NCBI GenBank assembly: GCA_947165805.1
Contig: CAMVBT010000128.1
Span: 1 to 7,120 of the forward strand
Reading direction: 5' to 3'
From: an uncultured Clostridia bacterium
GTDB taxonomy: Bacteria; Bacillota; Clostridia; Oscillospirales; Ruminococcaceae
Length of the DNA: 7,120 nucleotides
Both the position numbers and the translations under genes were made by a program. Numbering within the stretch: position 1 is the first letter of the stretch; the number at the start of each line of letters is the position of its first letter. Positions 1 through 5,907 of the stretch are shown one piece after another. The notes under the pieces are model-generated. The model was not told the DNA's origin. It did not search any database and saw nothing but the letters and a program-made list of their open reading frames with translations.

Positions 1-38
1 GTTAATACCTTTTCCGCATTTTTATGCACTTTTACCAT

Positions 39-67
39 AAATCGCGGCAGGAAAACAGCGATTTTTT
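39..67 (+). terminator. possible Rho-independent terminator of an upstream gene
   Basis: The 7-bp arms AAATCGC (39-45) and GCGATTT (58-64) can pair around a 12-base loop, and T residues run on to 67. The stem is AT-rich and the loop large, so it would be weak. It would end a plus-strand gene lying left of the window. The rest of 1-108 is AT-rich with no coding sequence that I can see. Confidence 0.3.
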
Positions 68-108
68 GATTTTTATGACCGCAAAACGGAACAAATTTCA
101 AATTGCTA

Positions 109-137
109 TTGAAATAGTGAGATTTTTGTGATATAAT
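109..137 (+). promoter_or_regulatory. SigA-type promoter with extended -10
   Basis: A -35 box TTGAAA (109-114) lies 17 bases before a perfect -10 box TATAAT (132-137). The -10 carries the TGn extension (129-131). Transcription should start near 144, giving a leader of about 45 bases. The leader contains a small hairpin, CGGGC/GCCCG (159-163 and 169-173), just before the ribosome binding site AAAGGAG (177-183), six bases from the ATG at 190. It probably drives the ligase-like gene and at least part of the co-directional run after it. Confidence 0.8.
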
Positions 138-189
138 ATCATAGATATAGTATATTCGCGGGCGGGAAGCCCGGAAAAAGGAGAAAAAA

Positions 190-1245
190 ATGGCAAAGGT
201 AAGGATAGCGGTGCTGTTCGGCGGCGCGACAAAGGATCACAGGCTCTCGCTGATGTCGGCGTACTGTCTGCTCAAAGGGCTCGCGCCCGACAAGTACGAT
301 GTGACCCCGATAGGGATAACACGCGCGGGACGCTGGCTTTATTTCCCGGGTGATTATGATGAGATAATCGCTGGAACGTGGGAGGAGTCAGGAGACTGCT
401 GCTCCGCGATAATCAGCCCAGACCCGCTGCACGCGGGGATCATCACGATAATGGCGGACGGCACGACGGCTTTCAAGCGCGTGGACGTGGTGATGTCGGC
501 GCTGCACGGCAAGTACGGCGAGGACGGCAGGATACAGGGGCTCCTGAAGCTGTCGAAGATACCCTACGTCGAGTGCAACCCCGAGACCGCCGTCTACTGC
601 ATGGACAAGGCGCTCACGCATCTGCTGCTCTCCACTGTCGGGCTCGACGTGCCGAAGTACGCGCTCCTCGAACGCAGCGAGATAGATATACTCGACAGGA
701 AGATCGAGGAGATCGAGCGTGAGATAAGCTACCCCGTGTTCGTGTCCGCGACGAGCTGCTCGTCGTCCATAGGCGCGAATATGGCGTCCAACACCGAGGA
801 AATGAAGAAGGCCGCCAAGATAGCCTTCTCGCACCACCATACCGTCATAGTCGAGGAGGACCTCGAGGGGCGCACGATCGAGTGTGTTGTAATGGGCAAT
901 ATGTACAGCGTCGAGGTGTCCGCTCTCGGTGAGATAATCAAGACGCCCTCCGACAATCCCTCCGTCGCATATACCGCGGAGTTCATCGTCGATCCCGAGC
1001 TGACCTACACCCAGCGCCGCTCCATTGAGCAGGCTGCGAAGAAGGCCTTCCTCTGCCTCAACTACAAGGGCTGCTGCAAGATGTCGTTCAGGCTCGCGGA
1101 CAACCGCGTGATGCTGCGCCGCATCGCCACCATACCGGGATACTCCCCGGAGAGCGTGATGCCGCTGCTTATGAAAGAGAGCGGTTATTCGTACTCCGAG
1201 GCTATCAACAGGATAATAAGCATGGCGACGGATATCGACGTCTGA
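190..1245 (+). CDS. D-alanine--D-alanine ligase-like protein, probably catalytically inactive
   Basis: A 351-residue protein with the full length and fold order of D-Ala-D-Ala ligases (ATP-grasp), which normally make the D-Ala-D-Ala end of the peptidoglycan stem. Visible family motifs are the N-terminal GG..KDH..S loop (11-20), HGKYGEDGRIQG (106-117) and MDK (138-140). Aligned by eye to E. coli DdlB, H106 (H63), E111 (E68) and S192 (S150) are kept. The phosphate-binding lysine K144 is S186, and the Mg2+ ligands D257, E270 and N272 are S299, R311 and A313. R255 is K297, E15 is D16, and the K215 loop is not recognisable. By family knowledge this cannot support normal ATP-dependent ligation. The frame is intact, with a strong promoter and ribosome binding site, so it is probably maintained. 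It may act as a regulatory or D-Ala-sensing pseudoenzyme, which is inference. The start has AAAGGAG six bases upstream. The DUF1934 gene begins 13 bases after its stop. Confidence 0.85.
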   Translation: MAKVRIAVLFGGATKDHRLSLMSAYCLLKGLAPDKYDVTPIGITRAGRWLYFPGDYDEIIAGTWEESGDCCSAIISPDPLHAGIITIMADGTTAFKRVDVVMSALHGKYGEDGRIQGLLKLSKIPYVECNPETAVYCMDKALTHLLLSTVGLDVPKYALLERSEIDILDRKIEEIEREISYPVFVSATSCSSSIGANMASNTEEMKKAAKIAFSHHHTVIVEEDLEGRTIECVVMGNMYSVEVSALGEIIKTPSDNPSVAYTAEFIVDPELTYTQRRSIEQAAKKAFLCLNYKGCCKMSFRLADNRVMLRRIATIPGYSPESVMPLLMKESGYSYSEAINRIISMATDIDV

Positions 1246-1258
1246 AAGGGAGCTGACA

Positions 1259-1678
1259 ATGGTATCGGTTGATCTCAATATAACAAGCATCGCAAAGACC
1301 GACGAGGGCGAGGACAAGGTCGAGTTCTTCACCGTGGGGAGATACTCCTTTGGCGAAGGCGGCTCCGTCATTGCCTACGATGAGGCCGAGGGCATAGGCT
1401 ATGAGGGCTGTTCGGTGAAGATAAGCGCCGAGGGCGAGAAGGTGTTCATTGAGCGCACCGGCCCTGCCGCTTCGTCGTTCAGCATCGAAAGGAACGTCAA
1501 GCACCACAGCATCTACGGCACACCCTACGGCGACTTCACCATGGGCATCAACACCTTTGATGTGCAGAACACTCTCGGCAGGGAAGGCGGTCGCCTCTGG
1601 TTCAAGTACAGCATCGACATAAACTCCGATTTCCTCTCCGAAAACGAAATGGAAATAGTAGTAAAAGTTAACAGTTAA
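1259..1678 (+). CDS. DUF1934 (YwiB-type) beta-barrel protein
   Basis: A 139-residue protein of the DUF1934 family, small calycin-like beta barrels of unknown biochemical role. Features seen are alternating beta-strand patterns throughout, the segment HHSIYGTPYGDFTMGINT (102-119) near the middle of the barrel, and a C-terminal strand pair ending in MEIVVKV (131-137). There is no signal peptide or membrane segment, so it should be cytosolic. AAAGGGAG (1245-1252) lies six bases before the ATG and partly overlaps the stop of the preceding gene, which argues for one transcript. As in B. subtilis (ywiB-argS), argS follows directly, 42 bases downstream; the conserved pairing hints at a link with translation, but no function is established. 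The last codons and the stop lie inside a GTTAACA heptamer repeat. Confidence 0.8.
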   Translation: MVSVDLNITSIAKTDEGEDKVEFFTVGRYSFGEGGSVIAYDEAEGIGYEGCSVKISAEGEKVFIERTGPAASSFSIERNVKHHSIYGTPYGDFTMGINTFDVQNTLGREGGRLWFKYSIDINSDFLSENEMEIVVKVNS

Positions 1679-1686
1679 CAGTTAAC
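1667..1686 (+). repeat. three GTTAAC units, 7-bp period, over a stop codon
   Basis: GTTAAC occurs at 1667-1672, 1674-1679 and 1681-1686, separated by single A residues. Because the period is seven, the TAA triplets at 1669, 1676 and 1683 fall in all three reading frames; the middle one is the stop of the DUF1934 gene. The last unit also forms the 10-bp palindrome CAGTTAACTG (1679-1688). Confidence 0.85.
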
Positions 1687-1720
1687 TGAAAAATTTAAAC
1701 AGAGAAGGGTTTAGCGTAAA

Positions 1721-3403
1721 ATGAATATGACAGAAAAAGCAAGGAACGAAGTAAGAGAGACAGTTATGAACGCCCTCGGAAGACTGACCGCCGAGGGGAA
1801 GCTCCCGGCAGAGCCGCTGCCGCCGTTTACGGTGGAGCAGCCCGCGGACAGCTCCCACGGCGATTTTTCGTGCAACGCGGCACTCGTGTCCGCAAAGACC
1901 TTCCGGAAAAATCCGCGCGAGACAGCCGGACTCATCGCGGAAGCCGCCATACTCGACGGTACGCTGTTCGAGCGCGTCGAGGTAGCGGGACCCGGCTTCA
2001 TCAACTTCTTCTTAAAGCCCCTCTGGTTCGGTGAGACCGTTGAGACCGTGCTCTCGCAGGGCGATAAATACGGCAGAACAGAGCTCGGACAGGGCAGGCG
2101 CGTGCTCGTTGAGTTCGTTTCCGCCAACCCCACCGGCCCCATGCATATAGGCAACGCCCGCGGCGGCGCAATAGGCGACTGTCTCGCTTCGCTGCTGGAC
2201 TATGCCGGATATAAGACCGAGCGCGAGTTCTACATCAACGACGCGGGCAATCAGGTAAATAAGTTCGGGCTCAGCCTCGACATACGCTACAAGCAGCTCT
2301 TCGGCAGCACCGAGGAAATGCCCGAGGACAGCTACCACGGTCAGGATATCATCGACCACGCCAAGGCGTTCGCGGATATCTACGGCGACAAGTATATGAA
2401 CGTTTCCGAGGAGGAGCGCAGAAAGGCTCTCGTCGATTACGCCCTCCCCATTAACATAAAGGGGCTCGAGACCGACCTGCTGAAATACCGCATAAAGTAC
2501 GACACATGGTTCCGCGAGAGCAGCCTCCACGAAAGCGGCAAGGTCGCGGAAGTGGTCGAGATGCTGAAAGCAAAGGGCGTGACCTATGAGCAGGACGGAG
2601 CGCTGTGGTTCAGAGCCACCGACTTCGGCGACGACCAGGACAGAGTGCTCGTCCGCGCGAACGGCGTTCCGACATATTTCGTGCCCGATATCGCATACCA
2701 TTACAATAAGCTCGTGACCCGCGGCTTCGACAAGGCGATAGACATTCTCGGAGCCGATCACCACGGCTACATCGCCCGAATGAAAGCCGCCATGACAGCC
2801 CTCGGCGTTGACGCGGGCAAGCTCGACATCGTGATAATGCAGATGGTGCGCCTTGTGCGGGGCGGCGAGACCGTTAAGCTCTCGAAGCGTTCCGGAAAGG
2901 CTATCACGCTGGCGACCCTGCTCGACGAGATACCCATGGACGCGGCGCGCTTCTTCTTCAACCTGCGCGACCCGGATACTCACCTCGAGTTCGACCTCGA
3001 CCTCGCTGTCGAGGAAAGCTCGAAGAACCCCGTGTTCTACGTTCAGTACGCCCACGCGCGCATCTGCCGCCTCATCGAGAAGCTCGCCGAGGACGGCGTT
3101 AAGCTCGGTGACGTGAGCGCGGATAAGCTGACCTACACGACGGAAGCCGAGCTCGCGGTTATAAGACAGCTCGCCGCTCTGCCGGATACCATAAACGAAG
3201 CCGCAAAGGCCTACGACCCGTCGAAGATAACGCGCTACTCCTATGAGCTGGCGCAGCTCTTCCACAAGTTCTATGACACCTGCAAGATAAAGGGCGAGGA
3301 AGAGAACGTCATGCTCTCGCGTCTCGCTCTCTGCACGGCTGTAAAGACCGTTATAAAGAACCTGCTCGACCTGTTGAAGGTAGAAGCACCCGAAAAAATG
3401 TAG
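1721..3403 (+). CDS. argS: arginyl-tRNA synthetase
   Basis: Class Ia aminoacyl-tRNA synthetase that charges tRNA-Arg with arginine using ATP. At 560 residues it has the usual bacterial length. Domains in order: the ArgRS-specific N-terminal additional domain (about 1-110, with AGPGFINF at 89-96), the Rossmann catalytic domain with the HIGH-type motif PTGPMHIGN (137-145), FYINDAGNQ (170-178) and GADHHGY (344-350), then the KMSKS-equivalent loop VKLSKRSGK (385-393), and an alpha-helical DALR anticodon-binding domain including VQYAHARI (441-448) to the C-terminus. The KLSKR form rather than strict KMSKS is common in ArgRS. No key element is missing. Two Met codons lie close together (1721 and 1727); the first is chosen because GAAGGGT (about 1704-1710) is ten bases upstream. 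A modest ribosome binding site and no visible terminator before it suggest cotranscription with the DUF1934 gene. Confidence 0.97.
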   Translation: MNMTEKARNEVRETVMNALGRLTAEGKLPAEPLPPFTVEQPADSSHGDFSCNAALVSAKTFRKNPRETAGLIAEAAILDGTLFERVEVAGPGFINFFLKPLWFGETVETVLSQGDKYGRTELGQGRRVLVEFVSANPTGPMHIGNARGGAIGDCLASLLDYAGYKTEREFYINDAGNQVNKFGLSLDIRYKQLFGSTEEMPEDSYHGQDIIDHAKAFADIYGDKYMNVSEEERRKALVDYALPINIKGLETDLLKYRIKYDTWFRESSLHESGKVAEVVEMLKAKGVTYEQDGALWFRATDFGDDQDRVLVRANGVPTYFVPDIAYHYNKLVTRGFDKAIDILGADHHGYIARMKAAMTALGVDAGKLDIVIMQMVRLVRGGETVKLSKRSGKAITLATLLDEIPMDAARFFFNLRDPDTHLEFDLDLAVEESSKNPVFYVQYAHARICRLIEKLAEDGVKLGDVSADKLTYTTEAELAVIRQLAALPDTINEAAKAYDPSKITRYSYELAQLFHKFYDTCKIKGEEENVMLSRLALCTAVKTVIKNLLDLLKVEAPEKM

Positions 3404-3451
3404 CGCGCTGTGAGCGGCTTGAATATCAATTTTTAACTGAAAGGAAAAGAA

Positions 3452-4378
3452 ATGACAGACGACAATTGGCGACCTGTGGCTGTAAACACCGGAAAATTCG
3501 CGGTCATCGAACCGGTCGGTGAAATGACCATACCCTACGGAGATATGTCCTTTACGGAGCTGAAAACCGCGTACAAGGAGAAGATAAAGGCGCTGCCGGA
3601 AGACAGCACGGGCTTTCTGCTGGACGGTATGACCCTGATGTCAGACCTGCGGGCGGCGGTGCTGGAGTGCCGGAAGCCCGGCAAGCCGGTCTACGCGGTC
3701 ATCGACGTGGACAGCGACCTTAAGACCGAGCATGAGCTTCCCGCGGACGCCGCGCTCATCGTTATCCAGAGTCTCGGGGCTCTGTGCTTCGGCATCTCGT
3801 CCGACGACCCCGATACGCTCATAGACGGCATCAGGCGCATCAAGCCCTTTGCGCGCATACCGCTGGCTGTTCGCCCGAGGAACGGCACTCTCTCCGACGA
3901 AACGCTGCTTGAACTGCTCAACTGCGGCACCGATGTGTTCATAGGGCTGAACGACGAATGTCATACGCGCTTTCAGAACATAGTCTCGGCGAAGAAGTAT
4001 TCTCCCGCCGAGATAGAATACGAGGACTCGCTGATGCTCGCGAACGAGCGCTCGGCGTTCTTCCTTGAGCATGACACCACCGAGATATCCGATCCGATAG
4101 AGTGCAGCGCCGGCATGGGCGAGGATCTCATCGCGGTCTGCGAGCAGGGCGGCTTCGACGTGCTGAAGATACAGGTCAATTCGCCCGACGACGCCCTCGA
4201 TTTTGCCGACAACGCCCACATGGCGACCCTGCCGGTGATGTTCAGCGGCGACGACGAGATAGCTATGAAGCTCGCCGTCATGCTCTATCAGGGGCGCGCC
4301 CTCATCGACGGCACCAGCCTCATCGACCCCGACGAGCTAAAGCGCACCGCCGGCAAGTACGGAGCGGTGATATATTAG
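3452..4378 (+). CDS. degenerate homocysteine S-methyltransferase/pterin-binding-like protein
   Basis: A 308-residue protein without a confident family name. The segment from FLLDGMTLMSDLRAAV (55-70) through PVYAVIDVDSD (79-89), IQSLGALCFGISSD (105-118) and IPLAVRPRNG (136-145) follows the order of the homocysteine barrel of methionine synthase (MetH). In active relatives the zinc cysteines lie in GINCS and GGCCGT; here these read GISSD (114-118) and GLNDE (165-169), so all three cysteines are gone. Residues 190-308, ending in GRALIDGTSLIDPDELKRTAGKYGAVIY (281-308), resemble part of the following pterin-binding barrel, but the GERxN entry and the rest of the barrel are missing. No cobalamin domain is present. 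By family knowledge it should not transfer methyl groups. The start has AAGGAAAA (3441-3448) four bases upstream. It lies 48 bases after argS. The relationship is read by eye and could be a different TIM-barrel family. Confidence 0.55.
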   Translation: MTDDNWRPVAVNTGKFAVIEPVGEMTIPYGDMSFTELKTAYKEKIKALPEDSTGFLLDGMTLMSDLRAAVLECRKPGKPVYAVIDVDSDLKTEHELPADAALIVIQSLGALCFGISSDDPDTLIDGIRRIKPFARIPLAVRPRNGTLSDETLLELLNCGTDVFIGLNDECHTRFQNIVSAKKYSPAEIEYEDSLMLANERSAFFLEHDTTEISDPIECSAGMGEDLIAVCEQGGFDVLKIQVNSPDDALDFADNAHMATLPVMFSGDDEIAMKLAVMLYQGRALIDGTSLIDPDELKRTAGKYGAVIY

Positions 4379-4392
4379 TGAATAGTGAATAG
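4376..4392 (+). repeat. TAGTGAA heptamer repeat over a stop codon
   Basis: Two full copies of TAGTGAA (4376-4382, 4383-4389) and a third TAG (4390-4392). The seven-base period puts TAG at 4376, 4383 and 4390 in all three frames; the first is the stop of the preceding gene. The arrangement matches the GTTAACA repeat at 1667-1686, but the sequence is unrelated. Confidence 0.8.
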
Positions 4393-4398
4393 TTTTGG

Positions 4399-4415
4399 TA
4401 TCCGCTTCGCGGATA
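4399..4415. repeat. perfect short hairpin between genes
   Basis: TATCCGC (4399-4405) and GCGGATA (4409-4415) are perfect inverted repeats around the loop TTC. No T-tract follows, so a classical terminator is unlikely. It sits in the 61-base gap before the membrane-protein gene and could be a transcript-processing or stabilising stem, or the remnant of a small repetitive palindrome. Confidence 0.6.
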
Positions 4416-4439
4416 GATCTGTAAGGTTTATCTGGGAAA

Positions 4440-4868
4440 ATGAAAAATAAATACTTTATTTGGGATATTATCTTGGGTATCGCAGGGATACTTATATTTC
4501 TATGGTGTATGAGCGCTTTTTTCGTTTTCGGTTCGCGGGCGGCTTTCGGGTTTTTCGCCACCCTCTATATCGGGAGCGCGGCGGCTGTGCTCATACCCGA
4601 CCTGATCGTGTGGATAATAATTAAGCGCCTGAAAAAGCCCGCAAGTCTGATAAAGATACATACTATCATCGGTATTATAATAATTGCGGTAATGTCGGCG
4701 GTGTGCTGGGCGGTGATACTGTTTGCCCACAACTGGGACGTGTTCATAGGGCTGCTTGCTTTCGTATATGATGTCCCGGCAGTGCCGCTGACCATGATAG
4801 CGGCGTACTTTATGCACAGGATAAAGAGCGGAAAAAACGAGTTACAGGCAATAAGAAAGGAACAATAA
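4440..4868 (+). CDS. small four-helix membrane protein, unknown function
   Basis: A 142-residue integral membrane protein that I do not recognise. Four hydrophobic segments are visible, at about residues 7-30, 37-62, 74-96 and 101-126. A basic cytosolic-type loop (KRLKKP, 62-67) separates the second from the third, and a charged tail (130-142, with HRIKSGKNE) ends it. An even number of helices and the positive loop and tail suggest both termini are inside. There is no enzymatic motif. The ribosome binding site is poor (GGGA about four bases before the ATG), so expression may be low or partly coupled to the gene before. Its stop is one base from the start of nudF, which implies translational coupling with that gene. 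The sequence is richer in A/T than its neighbours, partly because of Ile, Phe and Tyr codons. Confidence 0.7.
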   Translation: MKNKYFIWDIILGIAGILIFLWCMSAFFVFGSRAAFGFFATLYIGSAAAVLIPDLIVWIIIKRLKKPASLIKIHTIIGIIIIAVMSAVCWAVILFAHNWDVFIGLLAFVYDVPAVPLTMIAAYFMHRIKSGKNELQAIRKEQ

Positions 4869-4869
4869 A

Positions 4870-5409
4870 ATGCAGCTTACGGAAAAAACTATAAACAGCG
4901 AGCTGAAATTCAAAGGCACGGTCATCGACGTGTACAGCGACACGGCGCTGCTCGAAAACGGAAAAACGGCAGGCCGCGACGTGGTGAGGCACCCGGGCGG
5001 GGTGTGCGTTGTGGCGCTGACCGAAAACAATGAAGTTTACATGGTAAAGCAGTTCAGATACCCGCACCAGAAGGTGACCACCGAGATACCCGCGGGCAAG
5101 CTCGAATGGGGCGAGAGCCACCTCGAATGCGGCAAGCGGGAGCTTCGCGAGGAGACCGGCAACACCGCCGACGAGTTCATTTATCTCGGCTGTCTGCTGC
5201 CGACGCCGGCCTATGACAGTGAGGTCATACATATGTATCTCGCCAAGGGTCTGCATAAGGATAAGCAGAAGCTCGACGAGGACGAGTTCCTTGAAGCGTT
5301 CACGGTGCCGTTCGATAAAGCCGTCGAAATGGTGATGAACGGCGAGCTCGAGGACGCCAAGACGCAGCTCGCGCTGTTAAAGGCTTCCCGACTGCTGGGA
5401 CTGGGCTGA
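4870..5409 (+). CDS. nudF: ADP-ribose pyrophosphatase, Nudix family
   Basis: A 179-residue Nudix hydrolase that splits ADP-ribose into AMP and ribose 5-phosphate, a housekeeping step that removes a reactive NAD breakdown product in the cytosol. The N-terminal strand region (about 1-40) is typical of the dimeric ADP-ribose subfamily. The Nudix box GX5EX7REUXEEXG is complete at residues 76-97, with the Mg2+-binding core REXXEE at 90-95. It is preceded by EIPAGKLE (72-79) and followed at 113 by the proline expected about 15 residues downstream of the box in ADP-ribose-type enzymes. The C-terminal LDEDEFLE (135-142) also matches B. subtilis NudF. The ATG is one base after the stop of the membrane-protein gene, with AAAGGA about nine bases upstream. 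Its last 33 bases overlap the 3' end of spoVG on the other strand. Confidence 0.9.
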   Translation: MQLTEKTINSELKFKGTVIDVYSDTALLENGKTAGRDVVRHPGGVCVVALTENNEVYMVKQFRYPHQKVTTEIPAGKLEWGESHLECGKRELREETGNTADEFIYLGCLLPTPAYDSEVIHMYLAKGLHKDKQKLDEDEFLEAFTVPFDKAVEMVMNGELEDAKTQLALLKASRLLGLG

Positions 5410-5661
5410 GAGGTATTTCTCGTAAGCGGCGATGACGGTCGCTTCTATCTCGCCGCGGGCTTCGGGGCTTATGGGGTGTATGATATCGCGGAAGACTCCC
5501 GACTCATCACGGCGGCTGGGCATAGCGACGAAAATGCGCTCGTCGCCCTGCACTATCTTGATATCGTGTACGGCAATGGCGTTGTCGACGGTCATCGAAA
5601 CCACGGCTTTGAGCCTGCCGTCCGGCATTACTTTTCTTATCCGAATATCGCTTATGTTCAT
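5377..5661 (-). CDS. spoVG: SpoVG family regulator
   Basis: A 94-residue SpoVG protein. In Bacillus it affects septation at sporulation, and in other Firmicutes it acts as a site-specific DNA/RNA-binding regulator. The hallmark segments are ISDIRIRKVMPDGRLKAVVS (3-22), VDNAIAVHDIKIVQGD (25-40), FVAMPSRR (44-51) and FRDIIHPISPEARGEIE (57-73), in family order and at family length; the tail is short and Ser/Gln-rich. The ATG at 5661 is chosen over the longer open frame (to 5934) because the homology begins there. A good ribosome binding site, AAAGGAG (about 5671-5677 on the complement), precedes it by nine to ten bases. The gene converges on nudF with a 33-bp overlap and stands head-to-head with murC. 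No terminator is visible at its end. Confidence 0.93.
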   Translation of the reverse strand: MNISDIRIRKVMPDGRLKAVVSMTVDNAIAVHDIKIVQGDERIFVAMPSRRDESGVFRDIIHPISPEARGEIEATVIAAYEKYLSAQSQQSGSL

Positions 5662-5707
5662 GGTATGCACTCCTTTCGTCTGTGCTATTGTCTGCATTTG
5701 GCGCATA

Positions 5708-5713
5708 AATATA
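5708..5713 (-). promoter_or_regulatory. candidate -10 box for spoVG
   Basis: On the minus strand TATATT lies about 47 bases before the spoVG start, which would give a leader near 40 bases. No convincing -35 is found 16-18 bases upstream. I also see no SigH-type AGGAWWW...GAAT pair like the one that drives spoVG in B. subtilis. Confidence 0.25.
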
Positions 5714-5767
5714 CACGATACGGAATAAGAAAAGCTGTTCAGTGAATAATCATTACATAAATAATAC

Positions 5768-5775
5768 AAAAGGAG
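5768..5775 (+). promoter_or_regulatory. orphan Shine-Dalgarno sequence upstream of murC
   Basis: AAAAGGAG is the best ribosome binding site on the plus strand between spoVG and murC. The murC ATG is 136 bases further on, with repeat sequence between. It may be the original murC ribosome binding site, separated from the gene by an insertion. The only nearby start (GTG at 5778) opens a 12-codon frame and is too close to be convincing. Confidence 0.35.
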
Positions 5776-5819
5776 CAGTGCGTAACGGATCTGCAAGGCG
5801 GAGCGGTTTATTTTAGGGT

Positions 5820-5843
5820 CCAGCCCTTTTTTAAAAGGGCTGG
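5820..5843. repeat. 11-bp-arm inverted repeat upstream of murC
   Basis: CCAGCCCTTTT (5820-5830) and AAAAGGGCTGG (5833-5843) are perfect inverted arms around two T residues. The sequence after either end is not T-rich, so it is not a standard terminator. It is followed at once by GCCGCCGGAGGC (5843-5854), itself an imperfect palindrome with an embedded GGAGG. Together with the 18-bp repeats it looks like an interspersed intergenic element. Confidence 0.8.
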
Positions 5844-5854
5844 CCGCCGGAGGC

Positions 5855-5907
5855 AACTCAAGCGCAAGCGACCGCTCAAGCGCAAGCGACATCTCGAGCG
5901 AAGCGAC
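5855..5907 (+). repeat. three tandem 18-bp repeats before murC
   Basis: Two copies share the 16-base core CTCAAGCGCAAGCGAC (core ends at 5872 and 5890), giving an 18-bp period. A third copy (5891-5907) has the core CTCGAGCGAAGCGAC, one base shorter and with one substitution. The array ends five bases before the murC ATG, so it forms the immediate 5' leader. Read in the murC frame it is free of stops and would encode Ser/Ala/Asp-rich hexapeptides (SSASDR-like), but no normal start codon lies in that frame upstream. Confidence 0.85.

Noticed and set aside
159..173. Riboswitch or RNA thermometer in the ligase-like gene leader
   Set aside because: The leader is only about 45 bases, with a single 5-bp stem; that is too little for a known riboswitch class.
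388..1371. Long minus-strand open frame opposite the ligase-like gene
   Set aside because: It is antisense to a clear family member, has no ribosome binding site, and its His/Arg/Val-rich sequence is typical of a shadow frame in GC-rich DNA.
2012..3265. 417-codon minus-strand open frame inside argS
   Set aside because: It mirrors the argS codon pattern, resembles no family I know, and lacks start signals.
5778..5816. 12-codon GTG frame after AAAAGGAG as a leader peptide for murC
   Set aside because: Only two bases separate the ribosome binding site from the GTG, and the peptide shows no attenuator-like residue run.
5820..5843. Terminator between spoVG and murC
   Set aside because: The hairpin is strong, but neither strand has a T-tract after it, and divergent genes need no terminator there.
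5855..5907. CRISPR array or iteron origin
   Set aside because: The units are contiguous 18-mers without spacers, only three copies, and no cas or rep gene is nearby.
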